Positions 34,730 through 46,539 of a stretch of DNA of 64,000 nucleotides are shown here, piece after piece (within the stretch, counting starts at the first letter, position 1; each line of letters opens with the position of its first letter). Source of the DNA: Portulaca oleracea (Eukaryota > Streptophyta > Magnoliopsida > Caryophyllales > Portulacaceae); NCBI GenBank assembly GCA_029582165.1, contig CM055887.1, forward strand, positions 16,353,190 to 16,417,189, written 5' to 3'. The translations under genes were made by a program, and so were the position numbers. The notes under the pieces are model-generated. The model was given only the letters and a program-made list of their open reading frames with translations, was not told the DNA's origin and ran no database searches.

Positions 34730-35704
34730 AGGGGGATAGGAACAAGCCCAATTTTAACAAACACTAATCATAGTGCCTCTTCTTGATACTTGACTTGATG
34801 TCAAGCTCTCGGATGGTGAATCTATTAGATAGTGGTTGTGATAACACAAATTTTAAACTATCCCAAGGTTAAGTATTGTGCTTAAGTTTGTAATGTACAG
34901 AGGTTGAGTATTTACTCTTAATAGACTAGTTAAGGATGGGGGCCTCGATTACAGGAGCATATAAGTTTCAGTCTATTTATGTGAGCAAGAGGTGTAGCCA
35001 CCTCAAGGAGTTAACGGGCTTGCCTTTGATTTGCTCATATATGACACATGCCGGATCGAATAACAGTGTCATAAGTTCAAGAAATCTTAGTTGATAAGTT
35101 GTGTCAGTGAAATGCATTCAAATGGTCAACAAGGATGTGAAGTTGAATTCTGAGTCAACTATCACGTTTAGACATTTATAATTATGTTCACTACATGGAA
35201 GTTCAAGTTGCAAGACACTATCCATGATACATAACAATTCCTTACTCTCTTGGTGATTCAAGTTGTGTGTTTATGATATGTCACAAATGGCGGGGTGTTG
35301 GAATATTGGTTAATAGTTCCATACACTCGAAATGACGGGCGGTTTTTGGATAATTTTAAGTGTATGATAAGTTTACTCACTCGATTTTATCTAAGTTAAC
35401 GTATAAGATGGGCTATTGGGTATAAGGAAAAGTCGGGTATACTTTTCGGGGCCTAATTGGCCCTATTAAAGGTAACACAAGTATATGTTACCAGGCAAGG
35501 AGGTAACTTTGATAATATTATTTAGTTAGTTTTATGCATTTATAGTTTAAGCATACTTTATACATTTCATGAGTGGGTAATAATAAATTAATTATTTTAT
35601 TATCTAAATTATCCAAAGATGACAAGGATAAATATTATCCATATCCTCCCTATCCAAGTACCTTTTCATGGCTTATAAATAAAATTTGGATATGAACCCT
35701 ACAT

Positions 35705-35711
<7 letters not shown>

Positions 35712-35797
<86 letters not shown>
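35712..35797. repeat. (TA)n microsatellite
   Basis: An uninterrupted TA run of about 86 bases at the right edge of the LARD-like element. Confidence 0.95.
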
Positions 35798-35801
<4 letters not shown>

Positions 35802-36121
35802 CACACACCTAAAACATAATATCTACCCACATCATTTATTGCTATTGTTATTTTTTGTTACTAGTGCTTTCTCTTTTTCTTTTTTTTTTTTGTTTGTATT
35901 CCTACAATTGTTTGTGTGTGTAAGATGTTGACCATATATCAAAATTCCCCTGCCACTCATCTATAATCACAGCCACGGAAATGCTTCACACTCGTCGTAT
36001 ATATATTGTATTTGACAAGTAGTGGAGTAAGGATGAGATCTATGTGCACCCATGCGAGAGTAGCTAATAATTTTCGGATATTATATTAATGGATATTTTT
36101 GAGTAAAAAACTATGTTGTAA
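35798..36121. other. AT-rich spacer
   Basis: About 320 bases of low-complexity sequence between the microsatellite and the Pack-MULE. No gene or repeat boundary seen. Confidence 0.6.
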
Positions 36122-36630
36122 TTTAATATAGGGAAATTGGATTCTAATAATACGAACTTTTGGCCATATAAGACTTAATAATACGAACTTTCGATTAGGT
36201 TCTGAATAATATGAATTTGACTGCATTTCAGAACACGCCACCAGCTTGCTGAACTTAACTCAGCCATGTGGACGACGCAAGAGGATGTCCAGTCAACTTT
36301 TTTTGTCCACAACAGCTCTTTCTCTCTCATCTCTCTCTCTTTTTCTCTGCGATGATGAATACTGGGGTAATACTAACCCCTTCAACCTCCCCACCATCTT
36401 CATCCTCATCTTCATCATTGCATCCAAATTCTCCATCGATTCTTCTCAATTTTTTGAATTACCCTCTTAGTACCCTTCACAATCGACATGATATCGACAT
36501 CGACGAATTTCATTCTTGTTCCATCGATTCTTCTCAATGTTCTTCGGAGAAGAGGTCTCCCCGCCGGCGATTCTGGGGAAATTAAACAACACGGCGACGG
36601 ATTCGTGGTGGAAGGGGAGAGAAGAAGATC

Positions 36631-36738
36631 GATGTCTTCTGCAAATGCGTTCTTGTAGACGTACAATGGGGAAGTGCTCAAATCGCCATAGACAACTCCC
36701 AAGCTCTGGTATGCTAAGATTAAGGTTCTTGATTGCAA
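36631..36738 (-). pseudogene. Captured KUP/HAK potassium transporter, exon 2 part
   Basis: The minus frame reads [20 protein letters not shown], then [14 protein letters not shown]. The block [20 protein letters not shown] is the first transmembrane region signature of plant KUP/HAK/KT transporters, which carry K+ across plasma or vacuolar membranes. After FAEDI the frame diverges into Ser/Pro-rich sequence unrelated to a transporter, so capture ended within the exon. The first coding exon lies at 41301-41333, separated by an intron into which the CACTA element inserted. Only about 36 of the usual several hundred residues remain here, so it is not functional as a transporter. Confidence 0.85.
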
Positions 36739-37079
36739 TTAAAGAGAACCCAGATGAAGAAACATGCAAAACAGCCACTACAAAAAAAGTGGCTTTCACC
36801 AACAGATTGTCAGTGACAGATATTGTATCTGTTGGTAAAAGTGTATATTTACCAACAGATTAGTAATATGTTGGTATTATTAATTATTTACCAACACTAA
36901 TATTATCTGTTGGTAAAATAATTTTAATACCAACAGATAAAAATTAATCATGGTAGTATTTTAACAGTACCAACACTTATATTATCTGTTGGTAAAATAA
37001 TGCTAATACCAACGGATAAAATTTACTGTTGGTATTAGTTATCTGCATGTTTAAGCGAGAAATGGGGCTAAAAATTGCA

Positions 37080-38348
37080 AACTCACGCCCCTCCTAAACG
37101 CAATGTCTCATTCCTTCCCAACTCCAACTTAAATTTGGCTTAGGGTGAAAATTTGAACTGTCGTCCGCCCGTCCCAAACAAAAAGCCGCCATACTTCCTT
37201 CTTCGTTGGATGAAAATTACAAAATCTTCTCTCAAACCCTAATCTATAGTTCTTCCTCTGCTTCTCTGCTGTTCGTGTCGTTCCTCGCGCGATATCAGGG
37301 TCGATTCTACCCAGATTTTCATCACACGGTAAGTCGGTTGCGGTAATTCGGTTCAATTTTGTGTTTATTAGTGTAATTCGGCTGAAGGTCGATTCTACCC
37401 AGAATTTGCTTCCTGCCAGTGCTCTAGCTCTTTTATGTTCTGAGCCTTCATTGTTTGTGAAAGAAAACGCTGTTTTGGGTTCAATTTTGTGTTTATTGGT
37501 GTGGTTCGGTTGAAGGTCGATGGTTGCTGGTGCATATTTCTTGCCCACCTTTGTTTGTTCCAGTTCTTTCTTCTCTTCCTTTACATTGGTAAAAATCTAA
37601 CTAGGATCATACGATCTGGGTCGTTTGCTTCTTTTTCGAGTGCAGTGGTGGTGCTTTGGTCGCCATCACAGAGCCGATTCTGGGTCATTTGCTCGTGTCT
37701 GTAAGCACTCGTTCTCTCATGTATCTACCCAATTATTATTGTTGAATTGTTGCTCTCGATTCGCTCCAATTCGACATGAATCATGTGAAAGTTGTATCTC
37801 TGTTATAATCATGCTCTCAATCCCGCCATTGTTGTTGTTCCTCTTGTCGTCTGCTGGTGCCATCACAATTCAACATTCTTCCCATCTTTTTACGGTAACT
37901 TCTTCGAACTTATCATCATCTTTTTATTGGGTGTTACTCGATTGATTTATTTTATAGGGATCGCGTAATTGTTTTCCCCTTTCTGAGTTTCTAGGATTTG
38001 GTTGAATTCCTGTTGATTTTGTATTTTGTGGTTGATTTCTGATCCAAACTTGAATGCTGACCTGACTTGGAATTTTGATCTTGATACTGGTTTTAGGTAT
38101 AGTGTTCTGTTTGATTTTGTGATGCTTTTAGCAAGGTACTAAATGGTTTTGGTGATTTTTTATCCTAACTTGAATCCCAATGTGGCCTGAAATTCCGATG
38201 TTGATCCTTGTTAGGTATCTTGTTCTGTTTTATTTCTGTGAGGTTGTTAGCAAGACAACATATGGTTTTGGTTAATTTTTGATTGAAACTTGAATGCCAA
38301 TGTGTATAAAAGAATGAAGATTGGTCATTGATATGCTTTATGACATAA
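37080..38348 (+). other. UTR/intron-like segment inside the CACTA element
   Basis: CTCTCAAACCCTAATCTATA (about 37230) followed by T/C-rich sequence and ACACGGTAAGTCGG (about 37325) looks like a plant 5' UTR ending at a splice donor. Two related segments with GTGTTTATT-GTGTAATTCGG-TGAAGGTCGAT follow (37360, 37485). No coding domain is seen. It may be the leader of the plus-strand captured sequence at 39349-40680. Confidence 0.4.
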
Positions 38349-38919
38349 CTAGCTCATAAGAGCCAATGAAGAAATGGTGGACATGGGTTTGACCTCTAAG
38401 TTATCCATGACCATATAAGTCACAAACCCCTTGACATACCCATTGTTGGAACTAGAAGTACCTTTAGGAGCAACATAGTTACTCTCATGGGACATTGTAG
38501 AGTTACAGCTGGGACAGACCGCAGCTGGGTTATCACTCGCATAAGTCCAATGGAATGAAGAGTAAGTGCATGTGTAGAATTTTCTTGTGCCAGTTTGACT
38601 GGCCACTGCTTTTTTTAGCAGCAAGAAACTTGGATAAGCACCTCCACTGCTACATAATGATTTAAGTACAACGTCTTTAGTCATGTTAGGTAGGCTGAAT
38701 GTAGTTAGAAATCAGAGTCTCGATGCTTTTGTAGAGGTCGCTAAGGCAACCTATCTTGTCGTCATTCATCCTTAGAAGTTTAATCATGGTTGCAATTGGC
38801 AATAACATGATGTGGAAGAGAAAATCCACAAAATCTTTGTCACCCATAAATAGCACCTTACTAGTCCTTGTGTCTATTAGCAACTTCAAACACAATTTAT
38901 TGTCGGTTCCATCCCCCAT
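38349..38919 (-). pseudogene. Captured DUF674 gene fragment
   Basis: Minus-strand frames read LCLKLLIDTRTSKVLFMGDK, DFVDFLFHIMLLPI, CLSDLYKSIETLISNYIQP, then after a one-step frame change KDVVLKSL, FYTCTYSSFHWTYASD, AVCPSCNSTM, and GYVKGFVTYMVMDNLEVKPM, STISSLAL. This is the order of plant DUF674 proteins (KLLIDT-KVLFAE--KDFVDFL; C-YTCS; CP-C; GYVKGVVTYMVMDDL-VKPMS). About 190 residues are present, roughly the first DUF674 half-module. The break between QPT and TKDV needs either a frameshift or a very small intron. The molecular role of DUF674 is not known. As it lies inside a CACTA element with intact ends, it was carried there by transduplication. Confidence 0.85.
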
Positions 38920-39348
38920 TATTTTTATTTGGTGGAACTAAAATCTTATGTTTTCGAATTGAACAATCAAATTATATAATAAGTGTATATAATGGAGTAC
39001 CAGGAAGTTCTGCATGGTTGATTGAGGGTGTAGGAAGTTGCTAGGAAGAATATATGCTTGTTTAAGTAAAAATCAATCAAACCGAACTGTGAACAATTAT
39101 AAAAGATTTGAGTTGTGCAATCAGAGAACCTAAGAATAGTTCTAAAAGTTAGATTACTCATTTCACAGCATCTTTAAAGTGTCCTAGTACAAAAACATGG
39201 ATATAAGGAACCTTCACTGTTCTCACTTTGTATAGCTATTGGCGTAAAAAACTGGTACTACTACTTACATCATGAATAACTGAGTCAATTTATATCCCAT
39301 TCTAACGTGAATCATTGCTTTTTTAACTAAAAAAAGTAAAGTTTAGTT

Positions 39349-40680
39349 TTGAGATTTGGTCATTTTGTAATTTGCTCTCACCAATTACAACCCCCAAATA
39401 CCACCATATTCTCACCTAACCTTCTTCAATTATGGAATCTGAGCTCTAATGAATCTTTTTCAGCATTTGGGCATATAATTTTGCAGCTAATTTCTTCTGG
39501 GTATCCAACAAATTTACCTAAATACGCGAAATTCCTACTTGGATATGATCAGATAAGGCTAATTACAAGTGGGGTTCAGTTGTTTGGTTCCCAAGGTGCT
39601 ACTGCTACTGCCACTGAACCCTCGAATTTTGATGGGCTAACGGTGGAACGGATGCTTGCCAATAAATGGACGATACTTGATGAGTCTTAAAATGATTGGA
39701 AGAGCCATGCTTCAGCTATTGCACAGTTTATCCATCTCATTAAAAAGTTCTTTAAGGTATGCTCATTCCCCTAATTTTATACTTTTAACACATTTTATCT
39801 TCATTTTTGTAGCCCAGAAGCCAACATATTGATTCTTATGCATGAAGAAGCGACAATATATTAATCTTTTGAGTGGAAGCATTTGTTGGAAGACATAAAG
39901 AAGGAAATAAAGCAATTGGTGGATGCCAATTCATTATTACCTTATGTGGAATTCTAGGTATGTTCAACTTACTACAACAGAAGCGTATTTTAAAAGATTA
40001 ATTTAGCTATTATGCATAGTACTTGACTACTAAGTAGTGACTACTATCATAGTACTACCTTCTGGCATGTGACTATGAAAATGATTAAAAGATGGTGTTA
40101 GATAATGGGATCTAGCATCAACATGTGAATGTAATATTTGTATTATTTCTATAAATCAGACATTATTCATGACATTGTGTTTAAAATTTGGTTGAAATTT
40201 TTGTGTAAACTTTACATTTGTTAAATTGGTGAATATTTTTATATGATTTAAAATATATAGCTTAGATGGCTCAAATATAAGAAACATATGTGATGTATTC
40301 TGTTATATATGTGATTCCTATAATAAGTTATATATATTTGTTTGATGTAAGATTCTTGTGGTTGATCTTCCGTATATTTGGATTTTTGAATTACTAGCAC
40401 AAGGGGAGGTTCCTGTTGGTTTCATTAATGTATATGTTTGTTATAGTTATCAATTTGAATTTTCGCAAATTTGCAGGAGATACTTGAAGATCTTCGCAAT
40501 TTATTTGAAGAAGATTTGGATGTTGATGCTGATACCAATAACAGTGCCGGCAACAATGAATATTACGAATACATCGTTGATGAAAATGTAGACGGTGGAC
40601 GTTGTTTAGGCGCTCAATTTTGTTTAGAATATTACTCTTTAATCTTCGCAATATATAAGGTTACTCTTGAATATTAGCAG
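39349..40680 (+). pseudogene. Unrecognised exon-like series inside the CACTA element
   Basis: Three coding-like patches lie on the plus strand. 39349-39755 reads ...SSGYPTNLPKYAKFLLGYDQ, IRLITSGVQLFGSQGATATA, ERMLANKWTILDES, then a stop and NDWKSHASAIAQFIHLIKKF with a GTATGC end. 39885-39955 reads WKHLLEDIKKEIKQLVDA. 40477-40680, after an acceptor TTTGCAG, reads EILEDLRNLFEEDLDVDAD followed by an Asn/Tyr-rich tail. Composition and splice-like borders suggest exons of a host gene or of a decayed element gene. I do not recognise the protein. Confidence 0.35.
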
Positions 40681-41300
40681 ATACGATTTTCGTACTTTTA
40701 ACTTAATTATGTGACATTTAGATTTAAAAATTATGTATTTTACAATTAAGAACATCCAATGAATAGAATTTGAGGTTTTCCTGATATTGTAACTAAAATT
40801 AAATATTTATTTACAATGGTACAATATATTGTAATGACATATTTATAAACAACATATGACTATCGCCACTATTCCAATAGATATATATGTTTTGAAATTG
40901 CGCCAATTAAATTACCAACAGATGTATGTGTTGGACAATGTCTCTCAAATAAAGTCGAAAGTGTATTACCAACAGATAAAATGTGTAAGGAATATTTTAG
41001 CGCTCCAAAATACATTCACCAACATTTACATTTGTTGGTAAATGTGATGTATCTCCGACAGATATTAATTGTTGGTATAAAATTCCTAATAGCAACGGAA
41101 CAAAACTGATGGCATTAGTTAACAATACCAACAGAACACAATATCTGTTGGTAATACTTTTACAATCAGGTTTATTTCCAACAGTCTAGTGACAGATAAT
41201 TATCTGTTGGTAAAAACTTATACCAACAGATATTGAACTTTTACCAACATATAAGCCCTATTGGCAAAAGCCATTTTTTTTGTAGTGAGCTCATCTTTAC

Positions 41301-41333
41301 TTGATTTTGATGAAGCGCAGTTTCTAGATCCAT
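41301..41333 (-). pseudogene. Captured KUP/HAK exon 1 and 5' UTR
   Basis: ATG at 41333 starts MDLETALHQNQ and is followed by a GTAAAG donor. Plant KUP proteins commonly start MDLE-G or similar before the KKESWRTVLTLAYQ segment, so this is the likely first coding exon of the same captured gene. Upstream, TTTGCAG at about 41375 followed by the leader suggests a 5' UTR intron was captured too (41380-41700). The donor and the acceptor near 36740 flank the CACTA insertion. The exact exon junction does not restore the frame cleanly. Confidence 0.6.
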
Positions 41334-42022
41334 CACAAACTCACTCACAAAACCCAGAACATCATGTTTTCTGCAAATTCAAGCAATTCAACGAGTACTT
41401 GTTTTGGGATTAGGGTTTAATTTTTGCTTATTATTTATGAATTTGGTTTCTGGGTATATGTAGAACATATTGAACAGGAGTTGTGTTTGAATTAGGGTTT
41501 GTTCATCTGGGTTCTCGATTCTAGGTATTTGGTTCTTGATTGCGTATTGTTTATGAATTTGGTTTATGGGTATTTGGTTTCTCGATTTTTTGTCCAATTT
41601 GGTCATCTGGGTGGATGGACATCGAGGTTTTCGATTGAATCCCTCAATCGTTTTTTGTGTTTGTAGGGTTGGTGAAGGGAAGCCATTGTTGGGTTTGCAA
41701 AACTCCCTGACTCGTCTATGGTGGATCGAAGAAGATGAGGGGGAGGAGAGAGAAAAGGAAAGGAGGAGAGAGAAAGGGAAAGGAAGGAAGCTGACGTGGA
41801 CAATTCAAATGCTGACTGGGTACATAATAAAGTCAAAATATATTCCTCCGGCCGCCACGTCATCCCGCTACCGAGTTGAGTTCAACTTAACTCGGTGGCG
41901 TGTTACTGGGGGCAACAGGAGGTCAAAGTTCATATTATTCAGAACCTAATCGAAAGTTTGTATTATTAAGTCTTATATGGCCAAAAGTTCGTATTATTAG
42001 AATCCAATTTCCCTTTAATATA

Positions 42023-42640
42023 TCATACTTGTAAAATCGGAGGAGGGGTGGACATCTTCATCCAATTATAAAATCGGAGTTGGAGCTAGGTACTTGGACT
42101 ATAAACGGAGGTCCAATTAATTAGTTTTTGTAGTTTTTTTTAAAAAACATTTCTATTTGTTTGACAATATTTTTGTTGTAATTTAATATGTCATACTTAT
42201 AAAAAAAATAAAACACCAACAAACCTAAAATATGTTTACATAACCAAAAACACATAACACAACAGACATATAATACGTCAGGAAAAGTCTATCAACCATC
42301 AAAATATTAGCATCACGCGCCCCATTTTCCTTAAATAAATAAAAAAAACTAAGCTTCATATTCTCCACTCAATTCCCAAATTTAAACATATTATGATTTT
42401 TTAATTTTTTTATATGTTTATTATTCTAATTGGACTTAATCAGATTGGAGGTGGTCGCCTCCATATCCGCTCCAATCCAAATATGATCGAAGTCAACCTA
42501 TTTAACCGAATTCAGATACAAATTTCTTTTTATCGGATTCAGATTGGATTTTTCTGCTTCGCATCGGAGCGGATTTGTTTCGAAGTCTGATTTGACTACT
42601 ATCCCTAACTTTAATCAGTAAAAACTACGTACCGTATTTA
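42023..42640. other. AT-rich spacer
   Basis: About 600 bases of AT-rich sequence right of the Pack-MULE duplication. It includes a stretch (42420-42600) with repeated TCGGATTCAGATTGGA-like motifs. No gene seen. Confidence 0.55.
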
Positions 42641-43019
42641 GTTTGTGGCCTGTATTTGCCACGGGTGATATTTTCCCGTGCCATAAGTATTTTTTGCCAT
42701 AAGACTTATAGTCCATGGCATGTTATTTCCACATATGATATTTTCCCGTGGCATAAGTATTTTTTTGCCACGAAAGTTCTAGTCCATGGCAAGTTATTGC
42801 CACGGGTGACATGTTCTCATGGCATAAGTATTTTTTATGCCATGGGTGACATTTTCGCATGACATAAGTATTTTTTTTTTTGCCACGGGAGTTGTAGTCT
42901 GTGGCATATTTTTAAACATCGAATGCACTATAAAATTTTCTCGTGGCAAGACTAAGAAATTGCCGTGATTTTAGATTTCTCGTGGCATAGTTCGTGGCAC
43001 AAGTGATGATTTTTTGTAG
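42641..43019. mobile_element. CACTA relic with 70-bp subterminal repeats
   Basis: Three to four tandem units of roughly 70 bp contain GCCACGGGTGAYATTTTCCCGTGGCATAAG-like sequence, so CCACGGG and CCCGTGG pair within each unit. The right end, GATTTTTTGTAGT, is the reverse of ACTACAAAAAATC, one base short of a CACTA terminus. The left terminus is not found. It borders the truncated copia pol directly. Confidence 0.55.
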
Positions 43020-43033
43020 TTAATATATGTATA

Positions 43034-45752
43034 GATTGCATAAAAGGAAAGCAAACCAAACATAATAAGAAAGTGGCGAATAAGTAAAGAGCTTCTTGAA
43101 ATTATAGACACTAACATATATGGACCATTTGATATTAAGTTCCATCATTTAATGGTGAAAAGTATTTTATTACCATGATTGGTGATCTTTCCCGTTATAG
43201 TTTGTATCTGCTTGGTGAATGAAAAATTTCAGGCAGTTGAAGCCCTTGAGGTGTATGTAAATGAGGTTGGAAGGCAATTAGATACGAGGGTTAGGATTGA
43301 TATATCCGATAGAGGTAGTGAATACTATGGAAAGTATAACTAAAGGGTACAATATCCTAGCGCATTTGCAAACTTTCTCGAGAAGCGTGACATTTGTGCA
43401 CATTACACTATGCCAGGAACACCACATCAAAATGGTGTTGCAGAAAGGGGTAATCAGACATTATTGGATATGGTTAGGAGTATGATCATTAACTCCTCAT
43501 TTCCTAAGTCCTTATGGATGCATGCTCTTAAAATAGTTATGTACTTGCATGCTAATAGGGTTTCTGGTAAGGCAGTTCCCAAAATTCCTTTTGAGTTATG
43601 GACTGGTAGGAAGCCTAGTCTAAAACAATTTCAAGTTTTGGGTTGTCCAGTAGAAGCAAGAATATATAATTCACACGAAAGGAAGTTGGACTCTCGTACG
43701 AATAGTGGGCAGTTTATTGGTTACCTAGAGAAGTCCAAAGGCTAATACATAGGTTTTATTGTCCTAATCATAGTTCGAAAATATTTGAAACCGATAATGT
43801 TAAATTCATTGAGAATGTTGAAGTAAGTGGGAGTAATGAAAGACACAATGTGGAAATTAGTGAGATAAGGGAAATCATACCCATATCTGTAAATGTTCCA
43901 TTATCATGTTCTATTCCAAATACTGTTAATGAGATAAGGGCAGCTATACCCGTATCAGTATCCAACTCCAAGTGTTGTTCCTATTGTGGATCATGATATT
44001 CATAATGATGAACAATATTTGGGCGATGATATGGCTCATGCAGAGACTAATTCACCATTGCGCAATAATCAAAATGAACCACAAGAGCCAACTATTTTAA
44101 GGAGTTTACAAAGGGAAATGAGGTCAGCTATCCCTAATAATTATATGATTTATTTGCAAGAATCATACATTGATGTTGGAATGAAGAATGATCCGGTTTC
44201 ATCTTCACAAGACATTGGATATAATGAGTCTAATGAATGGATCAATACTATGAAAGATGAACTGAAACCCATAGAACAAAAAATGGTTTCGAACCTTGTT
44301 GAATTACAAAATGAGTATAAATGAGTTGGATGTAAATGAGTTTTAAGACCAAGTATAACTTAAACAGCTATATCGAAAGATATAAAGCAAGGCTTGTTGC
44401 TTAAGGTTATACACAAAAGAAAGGCACTGATTACAAGGAGACTTTCTCTCTCGTATCAAAGGACTCATTAAGAGTAATTATGGCTTTATTAGCCCATTGT
44501 GACCTTGAGCTACATCAAATGAATGTGAAAACCACCTTTCTTAATGCTGATCATGAGGAAGAAGTTTATATGGATCAACCTGAGGGTTTTTTAGTTGAAA
44601 GAAAAGGAACATATGGTGTATAAGCTTAAGAAGTCAATATACGGACTAAAACAAGCTTCTCGACAATGGTATATTAAACTCAATGACATTGTAAACTCTT
44701 TTAGTTTTCAAGAAGTCATGGTTGATAGATGCATATACTGAAAGGTCGGTGGGAGTAAGTTCGTATTTCTAGTATTGTATGTTGATGACATATTACTTGC
44801 TGCTAATGATTTGGGCATATTGCACGGGACTAAGGATTTTCTATCTATGAATTTTGAAATGAAAGATATGGGCGAGGCATCCTATATGATAGGAATTGAA
44901 ATTTTTCATGATAGGTCACAAGGATTGTCAGGATTGTCTCAAAATGCCTATATTGAAACAATTCTTCATATGGATAGATGCTCAGCTGGAATTGTACCAG
45001 TTCATAAAGGAGATAAGTTTAGCCTCATGCAACGTCCAAAGAATGATGTGGAACGCAAGGCAATAGAATCTATTCCATATGATTCTATTGTAGGCAGTTT
45101 AATCTACTTGCAAAACTATACAAGGTCGTATATTAGTTTTGCTATTGGGATATTAGAAAGATATCAAAGTAATCCTTGCATGGATCATTGGAAAGCTGCA
45201 AAGAAAGTGTTGAGGTACCTACAAGGAACAAAGGATTGCATGCTCAAGAACAGGAAATGTGATCGATTAGAAGCGGTCAGATACTCAAATTCAGGTTTTG
45301 GTGGATGTTGTGATACTAGAAAATCTACTTTTGATTATGTGTTCCTATTATCTGAAGGAGCAATATCATGAAAAAGTGTGAAACAAGATTGTATTGCTAC
45401 GTCTACTATAAAAGCTGAGTTTGTGGCTTGTTATGAAGCTACAATACATGCACTATGATTTCGGAATTTCGTTTCTGGTCCTGGGGTAGTTGACTCTATC
45501 TCCAAGCTGCTAAGGATGTATTGTGATAATTCCACAACACTATTTTTCTCAAAAAATGATTAGTACTCAAGAGGTGCAAAACACATGGAATTGAAGTCCC
45601 TATCATGGAAGGATGAAGTTTCAAAACAAAAAGTGTATATTCAACATATTAATACTGATATGATGATAGCAGATTCTTTGACTAAAGATTTACAACCTAA
45701 GACATTTAAGGGGCATGTACATAGAATGAGTCTTGGTTGTAAGGATGATTAA
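43034..45752 (+). pseudogene. Ty1/copia pol, 5'-truncated and broken
   Basis: The order is clear: GAG-pre-integrase end (CIKGKQTK, 43040), integrase (IYGPFDI, ISDRGSEYYG, then 43410-43745 with MPGTPHQNGVAERGNQTLLD, RVSGKAVPKIPFELWTGRKP, FIGYLEKSKG), the linker, RT (MNVKTTFLNADHEEEVYMDQ, KSIYGLKQASRQW, LYVDDILLAAND) and RNase H (VLRYLQGTKDCMLK, then IATSTIKAEFVACYEA, LRMYCDNSTTLFFS). Frames change several times and stops are frequent. The first RT aspartate is replaced (MDVKT to MNVKT) and the integrase HTD is IDTN, so no activity is expected, although YVDD survives. Gag and the 5' LTR are missing. Confidence 0.92.
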
Positions 45753-46083
45753 TATTTAGTTGTTTGACACTTTGAGCTCAAAATGTTACTATGTTTCTAA
45801 CTTACTTTTCATCTTCCTATTAATAAAGGTGTACACATGAAGTTTTCTAGGAATCTTGATAAGAATGTGGACCATAATGTTTTATCTCATGTACTTATTT
45901 TTCAAGGTTTACAAGATGTAGTAGTATATGGAAGGGAACATGCTCCATAAATAGTGGGTAACCTCCATAACTCTCCTTTTCAAATTGTTGAGCATGGTAA
46001 ATATATGTTGAGTGGAGATGATTACTTGATTTGCGCTCTTATGTTTGTTGTTAAGTTTTGAATGATCAGGCCAAGTTGGAGAA

Positions 46084-46526
46084 TGTAAGATATTATTCTA
46101 TAATATATTGTGGCCTGATATTAAGAGATATGAAATTATAATTTCCTCTTTATTGCCTATCAATTTTGGCAAGCATAATCATAGGGATTGTAATTATTCG
46201 ATCAAATCAAATCTTAACCGTTCATTATGAACGCACCAGATTAAAAGTTGAATGCTATAAATTGGTCCTCTCCCTACCTCCTCTCCTTACCAGTGAAAAC
46301 ATAGTGAAAAACCATCTATATTTCTATAATTAAAGTGAGAAAAGGATCAAAGGGAAAAAACTGATTTGTAAAAGGAGCATTCTTTTGACGGATGAATATT
46401 TCAAAAAAGCTAGTCAATTTCACTATGGTTTCCGCATCTTTCCCATTAGGTTTAATTTATTGTGAGAATTACTTATAGTTCAAGACCCCTATATCATGAA
46501 ATTAATCATGTCTATTAAATTTTACA
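46084..46526 (+). repeat. 3' LTR of the copia element
   Basis: Follows the purine-rich CCAAGTTGGAGAA, starts TGTAAGATATTATTC and ends ATTAAATTTTACA, with a TATA box CTATAAATTGG near 46255. The TGTAA/TTACA ends and the tract support the limits. No matching 5' LTR is in the window. Confidence 0.7.
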
Positions 46527-46539
46527 CAAACCCCTTCCC

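Larger units (their letters stand above)
29404..35710 (+). mobile_element. Short-LTR non-coding retroelement (LARD-like)
   Basis: A ~185-bp sequence with TG at 29404 and a TATA box CTTATAAATA at 29547 recurs at 35510-35710 (GAGTGG-TAATAATAAATTA, TTATCTAAATTATC, AAGATGACAAGGATAAAT, TTCATGGCTTATAAAT). The left copy is followed by TGGTATCAAG, close to the initiator-Met tRNA primer site. Between the copies, after removing nested insertions, about 3 kb of AT-rich sequence shows no coding domain. This fits a large retrotransposon derivative. LTR limits are approximate, and the 3' end of the right copy is eroded by a (TA)n tract. Confidence 0.5.
36776..41287. mobile_element. CACTA (En/Spm) element with captured host sequence
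   Basis: Ends are CACTACAAAAAAAGTGGCTT (36776) and, reversed, CACTACAAAAAAAATGGCTT (41287), flanked by AGC on both sides (36773-36775 and 41288-41290), a perfect 3-bp duplication. Both subterminal regions are packed with direct and inverted ACCAACAGATA units (36805-37030 and 40910-41245), the usual binding array of this superfamily. No TNP1/TNP2-type transposase domain is visible. Inside lie part of a DUF674 gene on the minus strand and an exon-like series on the plus strand. It is therefore non-autonomous and of Pack-CACTA type. Confidence 0.92.
36131..42013. mobile_element. Pack-MULE carrying a KUP/HAK gene fragment
   Basis: Inverted ends begin GGGAAATTGGATTCTAATAA and match for about 100 bp (a few differences), then weakly to ~150 bp. 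They are flanked by TTTAATATA on both sides (36122-36130 and 42014-42022), a perfect 9-bp duplication as expected for Mutator-like elements. No transposase is present. Without the nested CACTA element the MULE is about 1.37 kb and consists largely of host-gene sequence from the 5' end of a potassium transporter gene, so it is a Pack-MULE. The two MITEs at 54161 and 54754 share its first ~21 bases. Confidence 0.9.

Noticed and set aside
35686..35931. Ile/Tyr repeat frame
   Set aside because: Translation of a (TA)n microsatellite.
37129..37548. 139-residue minus-strand frame inside the CACTA element
   Set aside because: No recognisable domain. The plus strand here looks like a 5' UTR with a splice donor.
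41388..41950. Frames of 72-127 residues at the right side of the Pack-MULE
   Set aside because: They overlap the captured 5' UTR intron and the inverted end. No domain.
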